A DNA stretch of 64,000 nucleotides from Bittarella massiliensis (ex Durand et al. 2017) (GTDB lineage: Bacteria; Bacillota; Clostridia; Oscillospirales; Ruminococcaceae): NCBI RefSeq assembly GCF_001486165.1, contig NZ_LN908976.1, positions 124,001-188,000 of the forward strand. Reading direction: 5' to 3'. Both the position numbers and the translations under genes were made by a program. The notes beneath the pieces were generated by a model. That model saw nothing but the letters and a program-made list of their open reading frames with translations, was not told the origin of the DNA and made no database searches. Position 1 is the first letter of the stretch. Each line of letters opens with the position of its first letter. Below, piece after piece: positions 56,837 through 63,902 of this stretch.

Positions 56837-57256
56837 TCACCCCTCACCCCTGTCAACGGCGTTGTAGATCGCGCCGTCCAGCTCCCGCGCGGTGCGGAGG
56901 ATGCACTGACAGCGCACATGGATGTCCATCAGGGACATCCGCCGCAGCCGCCAGCGCCGCCAGCACTCCACCCCCAGCGAGAGGGCCACCGGCAGGGCCG
57001 CCGCGCCCAGAACGAGCGCACGCCCCGCCCCGGCCAGCACCGCCGTCAGCACCGGCGCGAGGGCCAGGCAGACCAGTGCCGGTGCCGGGAGGCGGAGGTG
57101 GAATCGGGCCTCCCGCACCCCCGGCGGCTCTTTCCACACCTTTGCCAGCTGGTCAAAGACGTAGGACATCTCCCTGTCCATCCGCAGGACGGCTTTTTGA
57201 AACCCCCAGTAGAGCCGGCGCACCGCCCGCTCCTCTCTCGTCCGCCCGGCCCTCAT
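56837..57256 (-). CDS. Small membrane protein of unknown function, 139 residues
   Basis: A basic N-terminal region (MRAGRTREERAVRRLYWGFQ) precedes about two hydrophobic segments (LVCLALAPVLTAVLAGAG and LGAAALPVALSLGV) and a charged C-terminus. The ATG at 57256 overlaps the stop codon of the ribbon-helix-helix gene as ATGA, so the two are translationally coupled. The pairing of a DNA-binding small protein with a small membrane protein could suggest a toxin-antitoxin or regulatory module, but nothing in the sequence proves it. Confidence 0.65.
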   Translation of the reverse strand: MRAGRTREERAVRRLYWGFQKAVLRMDREMSYVFDQLAKVWKEPPGVREARFHLRLPAPALVCLALAPVLTAVLAGAGRALVLGAAALPVALSLGVECWRRWRLRRMSLMDIHVRCQCILRTARELDGAIYNAVDRGEG

Positions 57257-57450
57257 AAGGCGCCGCGAGCCCCCGCGGGGTGCTTGACCTCCATGTTGTC
57301 GAGGGAGTAGCGGCAGCACTGGGAGACCAGCTCGTTGACCGAGATGCCGTTTTCTGAAGCGCACTTTGCCAGCTCGTCCACCAGCTCTTTTTTCAGCCGG
57401 AAGGTCTTGCTGACATACTCCTCTTTTCTCACTTCAAACACCGCAATCAC
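57253..57450 (-). CDS. Ribbon-helix-helix (CopG/Arc-like) small regulator
   Basis: A 65-residue protein whose core YVSKTFRLKKELVDELAKCA followed by ENGISVNELVSQCCRYSLDN has the beta strand, helix, turn, helix pattern of ribbon-helix-helix DNA-binding proteins. The GTG at 57450 is preceded by AAGGA. A 28-bp palindrome at 57508-57535 lies just upstream and is a plausible operator. It is coupled to the membrane-protein gene by an ATGA overlap. Confidence 0.75.
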   Translation of the reverse strand: MIAVFEVRKEEYVSKTFRLKKELVDELAKCASENGISVNELVSQCCRYSLDNMEVKHPAGARGAL

Positions 57451-57507
57451 CGTCCATCTTCCTTACATCCATTGTAGTGTCTGTCGCACCCCCAATAAAC
57501 ACCTCAT

Positions 57508-57535
57508 TTTTGCACCCCTTTTCGGGGGTGCAAAA
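57508..57535. promoter_or_regulatory. Perfect 11-bp-arm palindrome upstream of the ribbon-helix-helix gene
   Basis: TTTTGCACCCC, six bases, GGGGTGCAAAA. No T-run follows on either strand, so it is more likely an operator than a terminator. Confidence 0.5.
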
Positions 57536-57565
57536 CGAGAATAAAGGTTTCCAATTTTACTATTT

Positions 57566-57607
57566 TACTATCACAAGATAGTATCGCAAGCACTATTGTA
57601 TGATAGT
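57566..57607. promoter_or_regulatory. Operator-like palindromes before the first XRE gene
   Basis: TACTATC-ACAA-GATAGTA at 57566-57583 has perfect arms; a second, weaker copy ACTAT...ATAGT is at 57592-57607. The same motif occurs before the second XRE gene. Confidence 0.6.
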
Positions 57608-57635
57608 AGATTAAGGTAGCCTTGAGGTGATTTTT

Positions 57636-57875
57636 ATGTCCTATCCAAGGCTCAAAGATTTGCGCGAAGATGCCGAGTTGACACAAAAGGAAATCGCGGC
57701 TGTGCTCGGCATCGACCAACGAGTTTATAGCAATTACGAAACTGGAAAAAGAGAAATTCCCACTCGTTTTGTCATTCGATTGGCCAGTTATTACCATACT
57801 AGTACAGATTATATTCTCGGCCGTACAAATGAACCCAATCCCTACCCTCCTCTCCCACAAAGGAGAGACAGGTAA
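57636..57875 (+). CDS. XRE-family helix-turn-helix regulator, first of two paralogues
   Basis: A 79-residue protein that is almost entirely a Cro/CI helix-turn-helix: LKDLREDAELTQKEIAAVLG, DQRVYSNYETGKREIP, then a YYHTSTDYILGRTN end. TTGAGGTGA precedes the ATG at 57636. About 45% G+C, well below its neighbours, which suggests transfer. It is about 75% identical to the next gene. A short Pro/Arg tail distinguishes it. Confidence 0.88.
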   Translation: MSYPRLKDLREDAELTQKEIAAVLGIDQRVYSNYETGKREIPTRFVIRLASYYHTSTDYILGRTNEPNPYPPLPQRRDR

Positions 57876-57885
57876 TAACACAATA

Positions 57886-57905
57886 TTACTATCAATCGTT
57901 AGTAA
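57886..57905. promoter_or_regulatory. Operator-like palindrome before the second XRE gene
   Basis: TTACTATC-AATC-GTTAGTAA, 8-bp arms with one mismatch and the same 4-base spacer as the site at 57566. Confidence 0.55.
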
Positions 57906-57955
57906 AGTCAATTGCTTTCAGATTTCACAGATAAACTTAGTCTTGAGGTGATTAA

Positions 57956-58159
57956 ATGCGATACCCAAGACTAAAAGATTTGCGCGAAGATGCAGATTTG
58001 ACACAAAAAGAGATTGCTGCCATCCTCGGCATCGACCAGCGCGTTTATAGCAATTACGAAACTGGAAAGCGCGAAATCCCCGTACGCCTTCTTGTCGCCC
58101 TCGCCGATTATTACCAAACGACTACTGACTTTATTCTAGGCCGCGATAAGAACTCTTGA
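57956..58159 (+). CDS. XRE-family helix-turn-helix regulator, second of two paralogues
   Basis: A 67-residue Cro/CI helix-turn-helix protein (LKDLREDADLTQKEIAAILG, then QRVYSNYETGKREIPVRLLV) with a YYQTTTDFILGRDKNS end typical of phage or mobile-element regulators. TTGAGGTGATTAA precedes the ATG at 57956, like its twin. AT-rich for this genome. Its stop codon is only 18 bases before the first CRISPR-like repeat. Confidence 0.88.
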   Translation: MRYPRLKDLREDADLTQKEIAAILGIDQRVYSNYETGKREIPVRLLVALADYYQTTTDFILGRDKNS

Positions 58160-58177
58160 GTCGCCTATCTGCCTTGC

Positions 58178-58342
58178 ATCCCGCCCCGCACCAGTGCGTG
58201 GATTGAAATTGCCGGGTCAAGGCGCAGTGCCGCGCCCGTGCAGGTCTCACCCCGCGCAAGGACGTGGATTGAAATGCGGGGTCCAACAACTCGGCCAACT
58301 GGTCTCGCTGGTCGCCCCCCGCGCGGGGGACTGCACCTGCGG
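58178..58342 (+). CRISPR. Relict type I-C-like CRISPR array (two repeats plus a degenerate third)
   Basis: Two 32-base units end identically in CGTGGATTGAAAT-like sequence (58178-58209 and 58244-58275), the hallmark end of type I-C repeats, and share a CCCCGC core. They are separated by a 34-base spacer (58210-58243). A 35-base spacer (58276-58310) then precedes a third unit (58311-58342) in which only the 5' half is repeat-like. Spacer lengths fit type I-C. No cas gene is in the window and no leader is visible, so the array is probably decayed or orphan. Confidence 0.7.
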
Positions 58343-58660
58343 CGGCGAGATTGGGAGCGGCCTTGTGCTGGGGGAAGTGCATGTTCCCATTCCGCCGGGC
58401 AGACCGGCCGCATCTGCACCCCCTTCCCCCACACGCAGGCCGCCTTTCCCGGTGAACACGGCAACTGCAAGCACTGCCGGGCAGAGCAGTCACCGGTTTT
58501 GGAAGGACCGCGGGGTCGGCGGCGCGCAGTGCAAAAAGCGCATCAGCCCCTCCTCGGCAATCACAGCTGCGGGCATCCCGCTGACTCCCCCGCCCGATTG
58601 GAAGCATTCGCTTCCCCCCAAAAAACGAGGAGACCCGCTGACCGGCAGAGGAGGTACAAG
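58343..58660. other. Spacer after the CRISPR remnant
   Basis: About 320 bases without a supported gene. A GGAAGC-ATTC-GCTTCC hairpin is at 58599-58614. No further CRISPR repeats are recognisable. Confidence 0.55.
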
Positions 58661-58861
58661 GTGGATTTTTCAAGAGAAGAGTTGACGGAAGCCAAGCGAC
58701 AAATCGATTCGACCCTGCACAAGTTGCGGGAGACGGTGAAAACGCTGGCCGCAAAGGAGCGCCCCGAGCGGTACCGCTCGCAGCTCACTCTGGCCACCCG
58801 GCGCATTCGCGCCTTTGAGATCGCCGGCTGCCTGATTGAGGAGCGGCTGTTGGAGAAGTAG
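58661..58861 (+). CDS. Small helical protein of unknown function, 66 residues
   Basis: Highly charged and helical throughout (LTEAKRQIDSTLHKLRETVK, ERYRSQLTLATRRIRAFEIA), with no membrane segment. GTG at 58661 has AGGAGG six bases upstream, a strong site. Similar short proteins occur in Clostridia without an assigned role, by my recollection. The next gene starts 31 bases later and may be in the same unit. Confidence 0.75.
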   Translation: MDFSREELTEAKRQIDSTLHKLRETVKTLAAKERPERYRSQLTLATRRIRAFEIAGCLIEERLLEK

Positions 58862-58892
58862 CCCCGGCAGACGGGGAGAGGGAGAGACCGGC

Positions 58893-59306
58893 ATGGAAAA
58901 AATCGTCAATTATCTGGACATCCCCCAACCGCACAGGGACGCCGTCTTGGAGCGGCTGCCGCGGCTCGGCTTCTGCCCCGCCAAAGGGGGGCAGGCGGCC
59001 CTGCGGCGGGAGATGGACCGCTCGCAGAGGGGGAAGCTGCCCCAGTTTGGCTTTGTCTTTCGCGGCGAAGAGCTGGTGGGCTACCTGTTTTTGACGGCAA
59101 AGCCGGAAAAGCCCGCCGCCGCGCTCCCCTGGTGGGCGGTGGGAAATGCCGACGAGCTGCCGCTGGAGACCGCCGTCCGGCTGCTGGAATGGGGCATCGC
59201 CCTCGCGTCTGACTGTGGCTGCCCGGCGCTGGCCCGGCTGCTGCAGGCCAACTTGAACGACCAAAAACAGGGCGCAGGCCGCAGGCGGCCGGAGGACTGC
59301 CGCTGA
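58893..59306 (+). CDS. Protein of unknown function, 137 residues
   Basis: ATG at 58893 follows GGAGAGGGAGAG. The protein begins MEKIVNYLDIPQPHRDAVLE and contains PQFGFVFRGEELVGYLFLTA near 50-69, vaguely like the core of an acetyltransferase or YjbR-like fold but without diagnostic motifs. The C-terminus is basic. I do not recognise it. It lies between the helical small protein and a VOC protein. Confidence 0.65.
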   Translation: MEKIVNYLDIPQPHRDAVLERLPRLGFCPAKGGQAALRREMDRSQRGKLPQFGFVFRGEELVGYLFLTAKPEKPAAALPWWAVGNADELPLETAVRLLEWGIALASDCGCPALARLLQANLNDQKQGAGRRRPEDCR

Positions 59307-59338
59307 CGCCTCTCAGTGAATTGAAAGGGACTGTTTAC

Positions 59339-59764
59339 ATGGACAACAAGCCGACGATCAAGATGTACGCCTTTACCATAGACTGTCAGGACCCCGCCGC
59401 CCTGGCGGCATTTTACACCCGGCTGCTGGGGTGGGAGCTCTTTTTCTCCAACGAGGATTGGGCCTGCATCGGCCCTGCGGGCGCCGAGCAGGGGGCCTAT
59501 CCCGGCATCACCTTTCAGCAAAACCCCGCCTATCTGCCGCCGGTCTGGCCGGAGGAACCGGCGGCCCAACAGCAGATGGCCCACCTGGATTTTGCCGTGG
59601 ACGACCTGGAGAGCGCGGTCGAATACGCCCTTCGCTGCGGCGCGACCGAGGCGGCCGAGCAGTTCTCCGACGGCTGGCGGGTGATGTTCGACCCCGCCGG
59701 GCACCCCTTCTGCCTCTGCGCCATGAAGCCGGTCATCGAGAGCGAGCACTTCGCCCTGCTGTAA
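59339..59764 (+). CDS. VOC-family (glyoxalase/bleomycin-resistance fold) protein
   Basis: A 141-residue protein with paired beta-alpha-beta-beta-beta units: CQDPAALAAFYTRLLGWELF (about 15-34) and AHLDFAVDDLESAVEYALRC (about 81-100), ending in VMFDPAGHPFCLCA. These are typical of the glyoxalase-like domain. The ATG at 59339 has AAAGGGA upstream. VOC proteins bind metals and act as isomerases, dioxygenases or drug-binding proteins. This one cannot be assigned. A strong terminator follows. Confidence 0.87.
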   Translation: MDNKPTIKMYAFTIDCQDPAALAAFYTRLLGWELFFSNEDWACIGPAGAEQGAYPGITFQQNPAYLPPVWPEEPAAQQQMAHLDFAVDDLESAVEYALRCGATEAAEQFSDGWRVMFDPAGHPFCLCAMKPVIESEHFALL

Positions 59765-59782
59765 ATGGGTTTCCCCGTACCG

Positions 59783-59819
59783 AAAAGAGCCCTCTCCCGT
59801 CCTGGAGAGGGCTCTTTTG
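59783..59819 (+). terminator. Terminator after the VOC gene
   Basis: AAAAGAGCCCTCTCC / GGAGAGGGCTCTTTT with a six-base loop. Confidence 0.9.
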
Positions 59820-60108
59820 TGTGAAGGGGAACGCCTGCCCGCGCCCCTTCCCTCCGGCTTCAAACCGGGGCCAGGAGAGGGGGGACAAAGCGGCTGTCCT
59901 GGAAAGGGACTTCCCGCCGGTTTGCCCTTCCCCCCGGTAAAACGGGCATTCTTGGCCATAGATGAGCTGTTCCCCTGAAAAAAGGGCAGCCGGGCGGTCC
60001 CTTCCCCTCTTTAAGGAGAAGATGCTTAAACCAATGGGGGGCCACCCAACGGCGGAAAGACCCGTCCTCTACTCCCTGCCAAGATTCAAAAAAGGAGGGT
60101 GCAGTGCT
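59820..60108. other. Spacer with no supported gene
   Basis: About 290 bases; short CCCTT...AAGG palindromic patches occur (for example near 60003-60023), but nothing functional is evident. Confidence 0.5.
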
Positions 60109-60615
60109 TTACCTCCTCGCCTGCTCCCTGGCAAAGGCCGCGGCCGCGGCCAGGTCGGCGGCGCTGGGGTGGGCAAGGGCCGCATCGAAGTTGGCGAGCA
60201 TCCCCTCGGTCTTTGGATTGCCGGGGTTTTCGGCCTGCATCTGCTCGTACCGGCGGCGCACCGAGAGGGGCATCCTCCCCTGGCAGAAAAAGTGCCCGGT
60301 GAGACGGCAGCCGCCGGGCAGATGGGCGGCAAAGCGGGCGGCCAACTGGTCAAAGTAGGCGTCGGAGCCGCCAAACCCGGCGGTGCCGAACAGGGCCACC
60401 CGCTGGTCGGACAACCCCTCCAAAAAGGCGGCCACCTCGGGGGCGCAGTCCCCCTTGTCGGCCCAGGAGCCGACAAACAGCAGCTCAGCCCCGGCCGCCG
60501 CGGGGGACGGCGGGCCAAAGGAAAGGCAGCCGTCGGCGGGCAGAGCGTCGCGGATTGCCTCGGCCACCCGGCGGGTGTTGCCGGTCCGGCTGGTAAAAAC
60601 GACGGCGTAAGTCAT
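60109..60615 (-). CDS. Flavodoxin-family protein (possibly BilS-like)
   Basis: A 168-residue FMN-binding protein. The phosphate-binding loop is FTSRTGNTRRVAEAI (7-21), GSWADKGDC (about 49-57) and ALFGTAGFGGS (about 74-84) follow. The C-terminal part with FCQGRMPLSVRRRYEQM resembles, from memory, the group that includes the bilirubin-reductase partner BilS. No bilR-like reductase is in the window, so this is only a lead. GGAGGAATTTTG precedes the ATG at 60615. AT-rich DNA upstream (60660-60750) holds its likely promoter. Confidence 0.8.
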   Translation of the reverse strand: MTYAVVFTSRTGNTRRVAEAIRDALPADGCLSFGPPSPAAAGAELLFVGSWADKGDCAPEVAAFLEGLSDQRVALFGTAGFGGSDAYFDQLAARFAAHLPGGCRLTGHFFCQGRMPLSVRRRYEQMQAENPGNPKTEGMLANFDAALAHPSAADLAAAAAFAREQARR

Positions 60616-60773
60616 CAAAATTCCTCCTCCCGAAAAGGGACTCTTTTCCCCCATTATGGCCCCTTTTCGGCGGGATACAAGGGCATTTTATAAAGATTTT
60701 TGTTGTATTTTATGAATATAAAACTATTTGTATAATTCGATGGGCATTTTCCGGCACCTATTGGCGAATGCAG

Positions 60774-60808
60774 AAGAAGAGAGGGGACGGGTGCCCCCTC
60801 TCTTTTCT
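60774..60808 (-). terminator. Probable terminator of the aldo/keto reductase-flavodoxin operon
   Basis: Stem AAGAGAGGGG / CCCCTCTCTT. It lies about 95 bases beyond the stop at 60898; the T-run on the minus strand is interrupted. Confidence 0.55.
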
Positions 60809-60897
60809 GCCGGTGAGCTGTTCAAATGCCCGCCAAAAGCAGGCGGTGTTCCCGCTGGGCGGACGGCCGCCGCCAACAGGTGAAAAGAGGGATCCCT

Positions 60898-61377
60898 TTA
60901 CAGCCCCAACCCATCGACCCAGGCCCTTAACTCCGCCGACGACGCGCCGGCGCGAAAGCACCTGCCCTCCCGCAGGTCGGCCCCGCGGCAGGAGCCCTGC
61001 AGCCCCTGGTTGGTGCGGCCCATCCCGCTGCCGCCGGAGGTGGCGAAGGGGACGATCACCTTGCCGTCCAGGCGGTAACTCTCCAAAAAGGTGTTGATGA
61101 TGGTCGGCGCCAGGTACCACCAGATGGGGAACCCCAGGTAAATCACGCCGTACTCCTCCATCCCCTCCACCCGGCCGGTGATGGCCGGGCGGGAAGAGGG
61201 GTCTCTCATCTCCACGCTGCTGCGGCTATTTTTGTCCGTCCAGTCCAGATCCGCCGGGGTGTAGGGCCGCTCCGGGCAAATTTCATACAGGTCCGCCCCC
61301 ACGGTGGAGGCCAGTGTCTTTGCCAATTTTGCGGTGGTCTTGCTGGCGCTGAAATACGCCACCAGTTGTCTGCTCAT
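60898..61377 (-). CDS. Flavodoxin
   Basis: A 159-residue flavodoxin of the flavodoxin_4 type common in gut Clostridia. FMN contacts are YFSASKTTAKLAKTL (8-22), YLGFPIWWYLAPTIINTFLE (about 80-99) and PFATSGGSGMG (about 109-119). ATG at 61377 is favoured: AAGGAGG lies before it, and an ATG nine bases earlier would be too close to it. No signal peptide, so cytoplasmic. It is the last gene of the run from 63757 and close in sequence to the exported flavodoxin next to it. Confidence 0.9.
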   Translation of the reverse strand: MSRQLVAYFSASKTTAKLAKTLASTVGADLYEICPERPYTPADLDWTDKNSRSSVEMRDPSSRPAITGRVEGMEEYGVIYLGFPIWWYLAPTIINTFLESYRLDGKVIVPFATSGGSGMGRTNQGLQGSCRGADLREGRCFRAGASSAELRAWVDGLGL

Positions 61378-61397
61378 CCCGTCCATCTCCTCCTTCA

Positions 61398-62033
61398 TCA
61401 CTGTTCTGCCCGCGGCGGCAGTTCCAGGTCGCCGACCCACTGGGCCATCTCCTCATAGGAGGTGCCGCCGGCAAACCGCCGGCCGGTAAGCCAGGTGACC
61501 CCTTCCCCACAGAGGGGGTGCAGCTGCTCGGCGCTGGAGCCGATGTCGCTGCTGCCGGAGGTGCAAAAGGGCACCACCGTCTTGCCGCCAAAGTCGTAGC
61601 TCTCCAAAAAGGTGCTGACGATCCGGGGGGCCTGGCCCCACCAGATCGGGTAGCCCAAAAGGACGACGTCGTACCCCTCCATCCCCTCCATCCGGGCGGC
61701 GATGGCCGGGCGGGCGGCGGCGTCTCCCATCTCGACGCTGGCGCGGCTGCCGCCGTCGCTGTAATTCAGGTCGTCGGCCGTGTAGGGGATTTCCGGCTCG
61801 ATTTCATAGAGGTCTGCGCCCAGGGCCTGTGCCGCATAGCGGGCCAGGGTCTCGGTGTTCCCCGTGGCCGAAAAATAGGCCACCAGCACCCGTTGCGGCC
61901 TTTCCCCGCTCTCTCCCGTCGGGGCCGACTGGCTGGGCGAGGGGTCGGACTGGCCCCCGTTTGCCGGCGCGCCGCAGCCCGCCAGGCAGCAGAGCGCCAG
62001 CACCAGTGTCAGCAAAAAGGACGATCGCTTCAT
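61398..62033 (-). CDS. Lipoprotein flavodoxin
   Basis: A 211-residue protein with a lipoprotein signal peptide (FLLTLVLALCCLAGC, lipobox cysteine about residue 20), a Ser/Pro/Gly linker and a flavodoxin domain: YFSATGNTETLARYAAQAL (about 53-71), LLGYPIWWGQAPRIVSTFLE and PFCTSGSSDIGSS. The flavodoxin domain would therefore lie outside the membrane, where FMN and electrons must be provided by other extracellular redox proteins. GGGAGGAATC precedes the ATG at 62033. The next gene downstream is the cytoplasmic flavodoxin. Confidence 0.9.
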   Translation of the reverse strand: MKRSSFLLTLVLALCCLAGCGAPANGGQSDPSPSQSAPTGESGERPQRVLVAYFSATGNTETLARYAAQALGADLYEIEPEIPYTADDLNYSDGGSRASVEMGDAAARPAIAARMEGMEGYDVVLLGYPIWWGQAPRIVSTFLESYDFGGKTVVPFCTSGSSDIGSSAEQLHPLCGEGVTWLTGRRFAGGTSYEEMAQWVGDLELPPRAEQ

Positions 62034-62105
62034 CTTTGATTCCTCCCAAAGGTCCGCGCGCGCTGCGCGGGCCGGTCTCTGTTTTGTCCGGGGCCGTCGG
62101 CCCCT

Positions 62106-62975
62106 TTACAGGCTGGTCAGCACCGGGTTTCGCAGATAGTCGTACACCCGCTTCACCTCGCTGGGCTCCCTGGGGTCCAGCAGGGTGGGGCGGCCCCTGT
62201 CCAGGGCGGCGATTTGGGCCATCTCCCCCTCGTCCAGCGCAAAGTCCCAGACGGCCAGGTTTTCCGCCATCCGCTCCCGGTGCACCGATTTGGGAATGAC
62301 CGCCACCCCCTGTTGCAGGTCCCAGCGCAAAATCACCTGGGCGGGGGTCTTGCCGTGCCGCCGGGCGATGGCCGCCAGCACCGGCTCGGCGAACATCCCC
62401 TTCAGCCCCTCTGCGAAAGGGGCCCACCCCTGTGGCTGGACGCCCAGTTCCCCCATCAGGGCCAGCTCCTCCCCCCTTTGAAAGTGGGGGTGCCGCTCGA
62501 TTTGGTTGACCTGGGGGGCGATTTCGGCGCTGTAACACAGGTCCAGCAGCCGGTCGGGGAGGAAGTTGCACACCCCGATGGCCCGCACCCGGCCCGCCCG
62601 ATACAATTCCTCCATGGCCCGCCAACTGCCGTAGTAGTCGCCAAAGGGCATGTGCACCAGGTACAGATCCAGGTAGTCGAGCCCCAGGTTTTGCAGGGAC
62701 TCGTCGAAGGCCCGCATCGTCTGCCGGTACCCCATCTGCTGGATGTAGGCCTTGGTGGTGACAAACAGCTCCTCCCGCGGGAGGCCGCAGCGGGCGATGG
62801 CCCGTCCCACCGCCGCCTCGTTGCCATAGGAGCTGGCCGTGTCGATGAGCCGGTAGCCCACCGAGACGGCGTCCAAAACGGCCCGTTCACAGGCTGCCGG
62901 GTCTGTGATTTGGAATACCCCAAAGCCCACCATGGGCATCTCCACCCCGTTTGGCAGCCGCACCCTCTCTGTCAT
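62106..62975 (-). CDS. Aldo/keto reductase
   Basis: A 289-residue NADPH-dependent oxidoreductase with the catalytic set D, Y, K, H: DTASSYGNE (about 45-53), TTKAYI with the lysine (about 72-77) and LVHMPFGDYYGSW (about 105-117). The C-terminal IPKSVHRERMAENL binds the cofactor phosphate. Starts only a base or two beyond the cyclophilin-like gene's stop codon and is part of the same operon. Substrates of this group range from 2,5-diketogluconate to methylglyoxal; none is indicated. Confidence 0.92.
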   Translation of the reverse strand: MTERVRLPNGVEMPMVGFGVFQITDPAACERAVLDAVSVGYRLIDTASSYGNEAAVGRAIARCGLPREELFVTTKAYIQQMGYRQTMRAFDESLQNLGLDYLDLYLVHMPFGDYYGSWRAMEELYRAGRVRAIGVCNFLPDRLLDLCYSAEIAPQVNQIERHPHFQRGEELALMGELGVQPQGWAPFAEGLKGMFAEPVLAAIARRHGKTPAQVILRWDLQQGVAVIPKSVHRERMAENLAVWDFALDEGEMAQIAALDRGRPTLLDPREPSEVKRVYDYLRNPVLTSL

Positions 62976-62976
62976 C

Positions 62977-63492
62977 TCAGCGCTCCCCCCTCTCCTCGCC
63001 CCACACCGAAATGGTGACGGAGCCGCTCAAGGTCTCGATGTCCCCTTCCCCGGAGACGGCCCGCCCCAGTTCATAGAGCTGGCCGCTCCCGTCAAAGGGG
63101 CCGTAAAACAGCACCACGTCCCCCCAGGGCGCGTAGTAGGCCAGCACCCCCCGCCCGCCTTCGGCCAGGGGGGCGTCCGCCACCTCCAACTCCTGGGGCG
63201 GGTAGAATATCTTCTCGTTGGTGCTGAAGTCCTCCACCTCCACCGTCAGAGGAAGCTGGTCGCAAAGGCCCTGGGCCGCCGCGCTCCGGCCGAGCTCGTA
63301 GACGATTTCGCACCCGTCTGCGCGAACGGCGATTCTGGTGGGCTGCTCCTCCCCTTCGGCCTGCGGGGCGGTTTCCGCCGACGGCGCGCCCGCCGGGGGC
63401 AGGCTCTCTGCCGCCGGTGCATGCGGGTCTGTCCCGCACCCCACCAGGCAGCAGAGCGCTAAAACGGCGGCCAATAGATGCGCTCTCTTCAC
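62977..63492 (-). CDS. Cyclophilin-like-fold lipoprotein
   Basis: A 171-residue exported lipoprotein (LLAAVLALCCLVGC, lipobox cysteine about residue 19) with an Ala/Pro linker and a small cyclophilin-like domain: IVYELGRSAAAQGLCDQLPL, FSTNEKIFYPPQEL, AYYAPWGDVVLFYGPF and GQLYELGRAVSG. It is common beside flavodoxins and aldo/keto reductases in gut bacteria, with unknown activity. Peptidyl-prolyl isomerase residues are not obvious. It shares its operon with AKR and flavodoxins. Confidence 0.85.
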   Translation of the reverse strand: MKRAHLLAAVLALCCLVGCGTDPHAPAAESLPPAGAPSAETAPQAEGEEQPTRIAVRADGCEIVYELGRSAAAQGLCDQLPLTVEVEDFSTNEKIFYPPQELEVADAPLAEGGRGVLAYYAPWGDVVLFYGPFDGSGQLYELGRAVSGEGDIETLSGSVTISVWGEERGER

Positions 63493-63529
63493 GATTGCTC
63501 GCTCCCTTCTTCCGTTTGGCCGGGCGCTC

Positions 63530-63757
63530 TCACCGCTGCCGGCCGGACGCCCGCTCCACCGCGCGGATCAGATAGTCCACCGCGTCCACCTTTCGCTGCA
63601 CCGCGTGCAGGTCGTCCATCAAAGCCCTTCGCTGCCGGTAGAGCAGCGGCAGCCGGTCGGTGGCGCAGCGCAGGTACTGCCGCCGCGCCTCCCCCGGAAA
63701 GCCGCAGTCCAAAAGGCAGCGCTCGGTGTCGGCGGCGGAGGATGTTTTTCTCTCCAT
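63530..63757 (-). CDS. Small helical protein of unknown function, 75 residues
   Basis: First gene of the operon read leftward. MERKTSSAADTERCLLDCGF leads to a long amphipathic helix pair (YLRCATDRLPLLYRQRRALM, DLHAVQRKVDAVDYLIRAVE) that may form a coiled coil. A purine-rich AGGGAGGGAGAGG precedes the ATG at 63757. Similar short proteins accompany LysR or MerR regulators in such clusters, from memory. No function can be assigned. Confidence 0.7.
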   Translation of the reverse strand: MERKTSSAADTERCLLDCGFPGEARRQYLRCATDRLPLLYRQRRALMDDLHAVQRKVDAVDYLIRAVERASGRQR

Positions 63758-63780
63758 CTCCTCTCCCTCCCTCTGCCAAC

Positions 63781-63809
63781 AGGATACACGGGCCGGCACA
63801 AAATAGCAA
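63781..63809 (-). promoter_or_regulatory. Promoter of the AKR-flavodoxin operon
   Basis: Minus-strand TTGCTA, 17 bases, TATCCT, about 20 bases before the first gene's ATG-proximal ribosome binding site. Confidence 0.6.
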
Positions 63810-63836
63810 ACAGTTGTTGTGCATCATTTACCATCG

Positions 63837-63865
63837 TTGACAGGAATGGTATTGCGGGGTATCAT
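63837..63865 (+). promoter_or_regulatory. Promoter of the LysR gene
   Basis: TTGACA, 17 bases, TATCAT. The two divergent promoters lie within 85 bases, leaving room for a shared LysR-type site. Confidence 0.7.
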
Positions 63866-63902
63866 AAGGGCGAAACGACCTGTACAGGGAGGCGAGTGAA
63901 AG

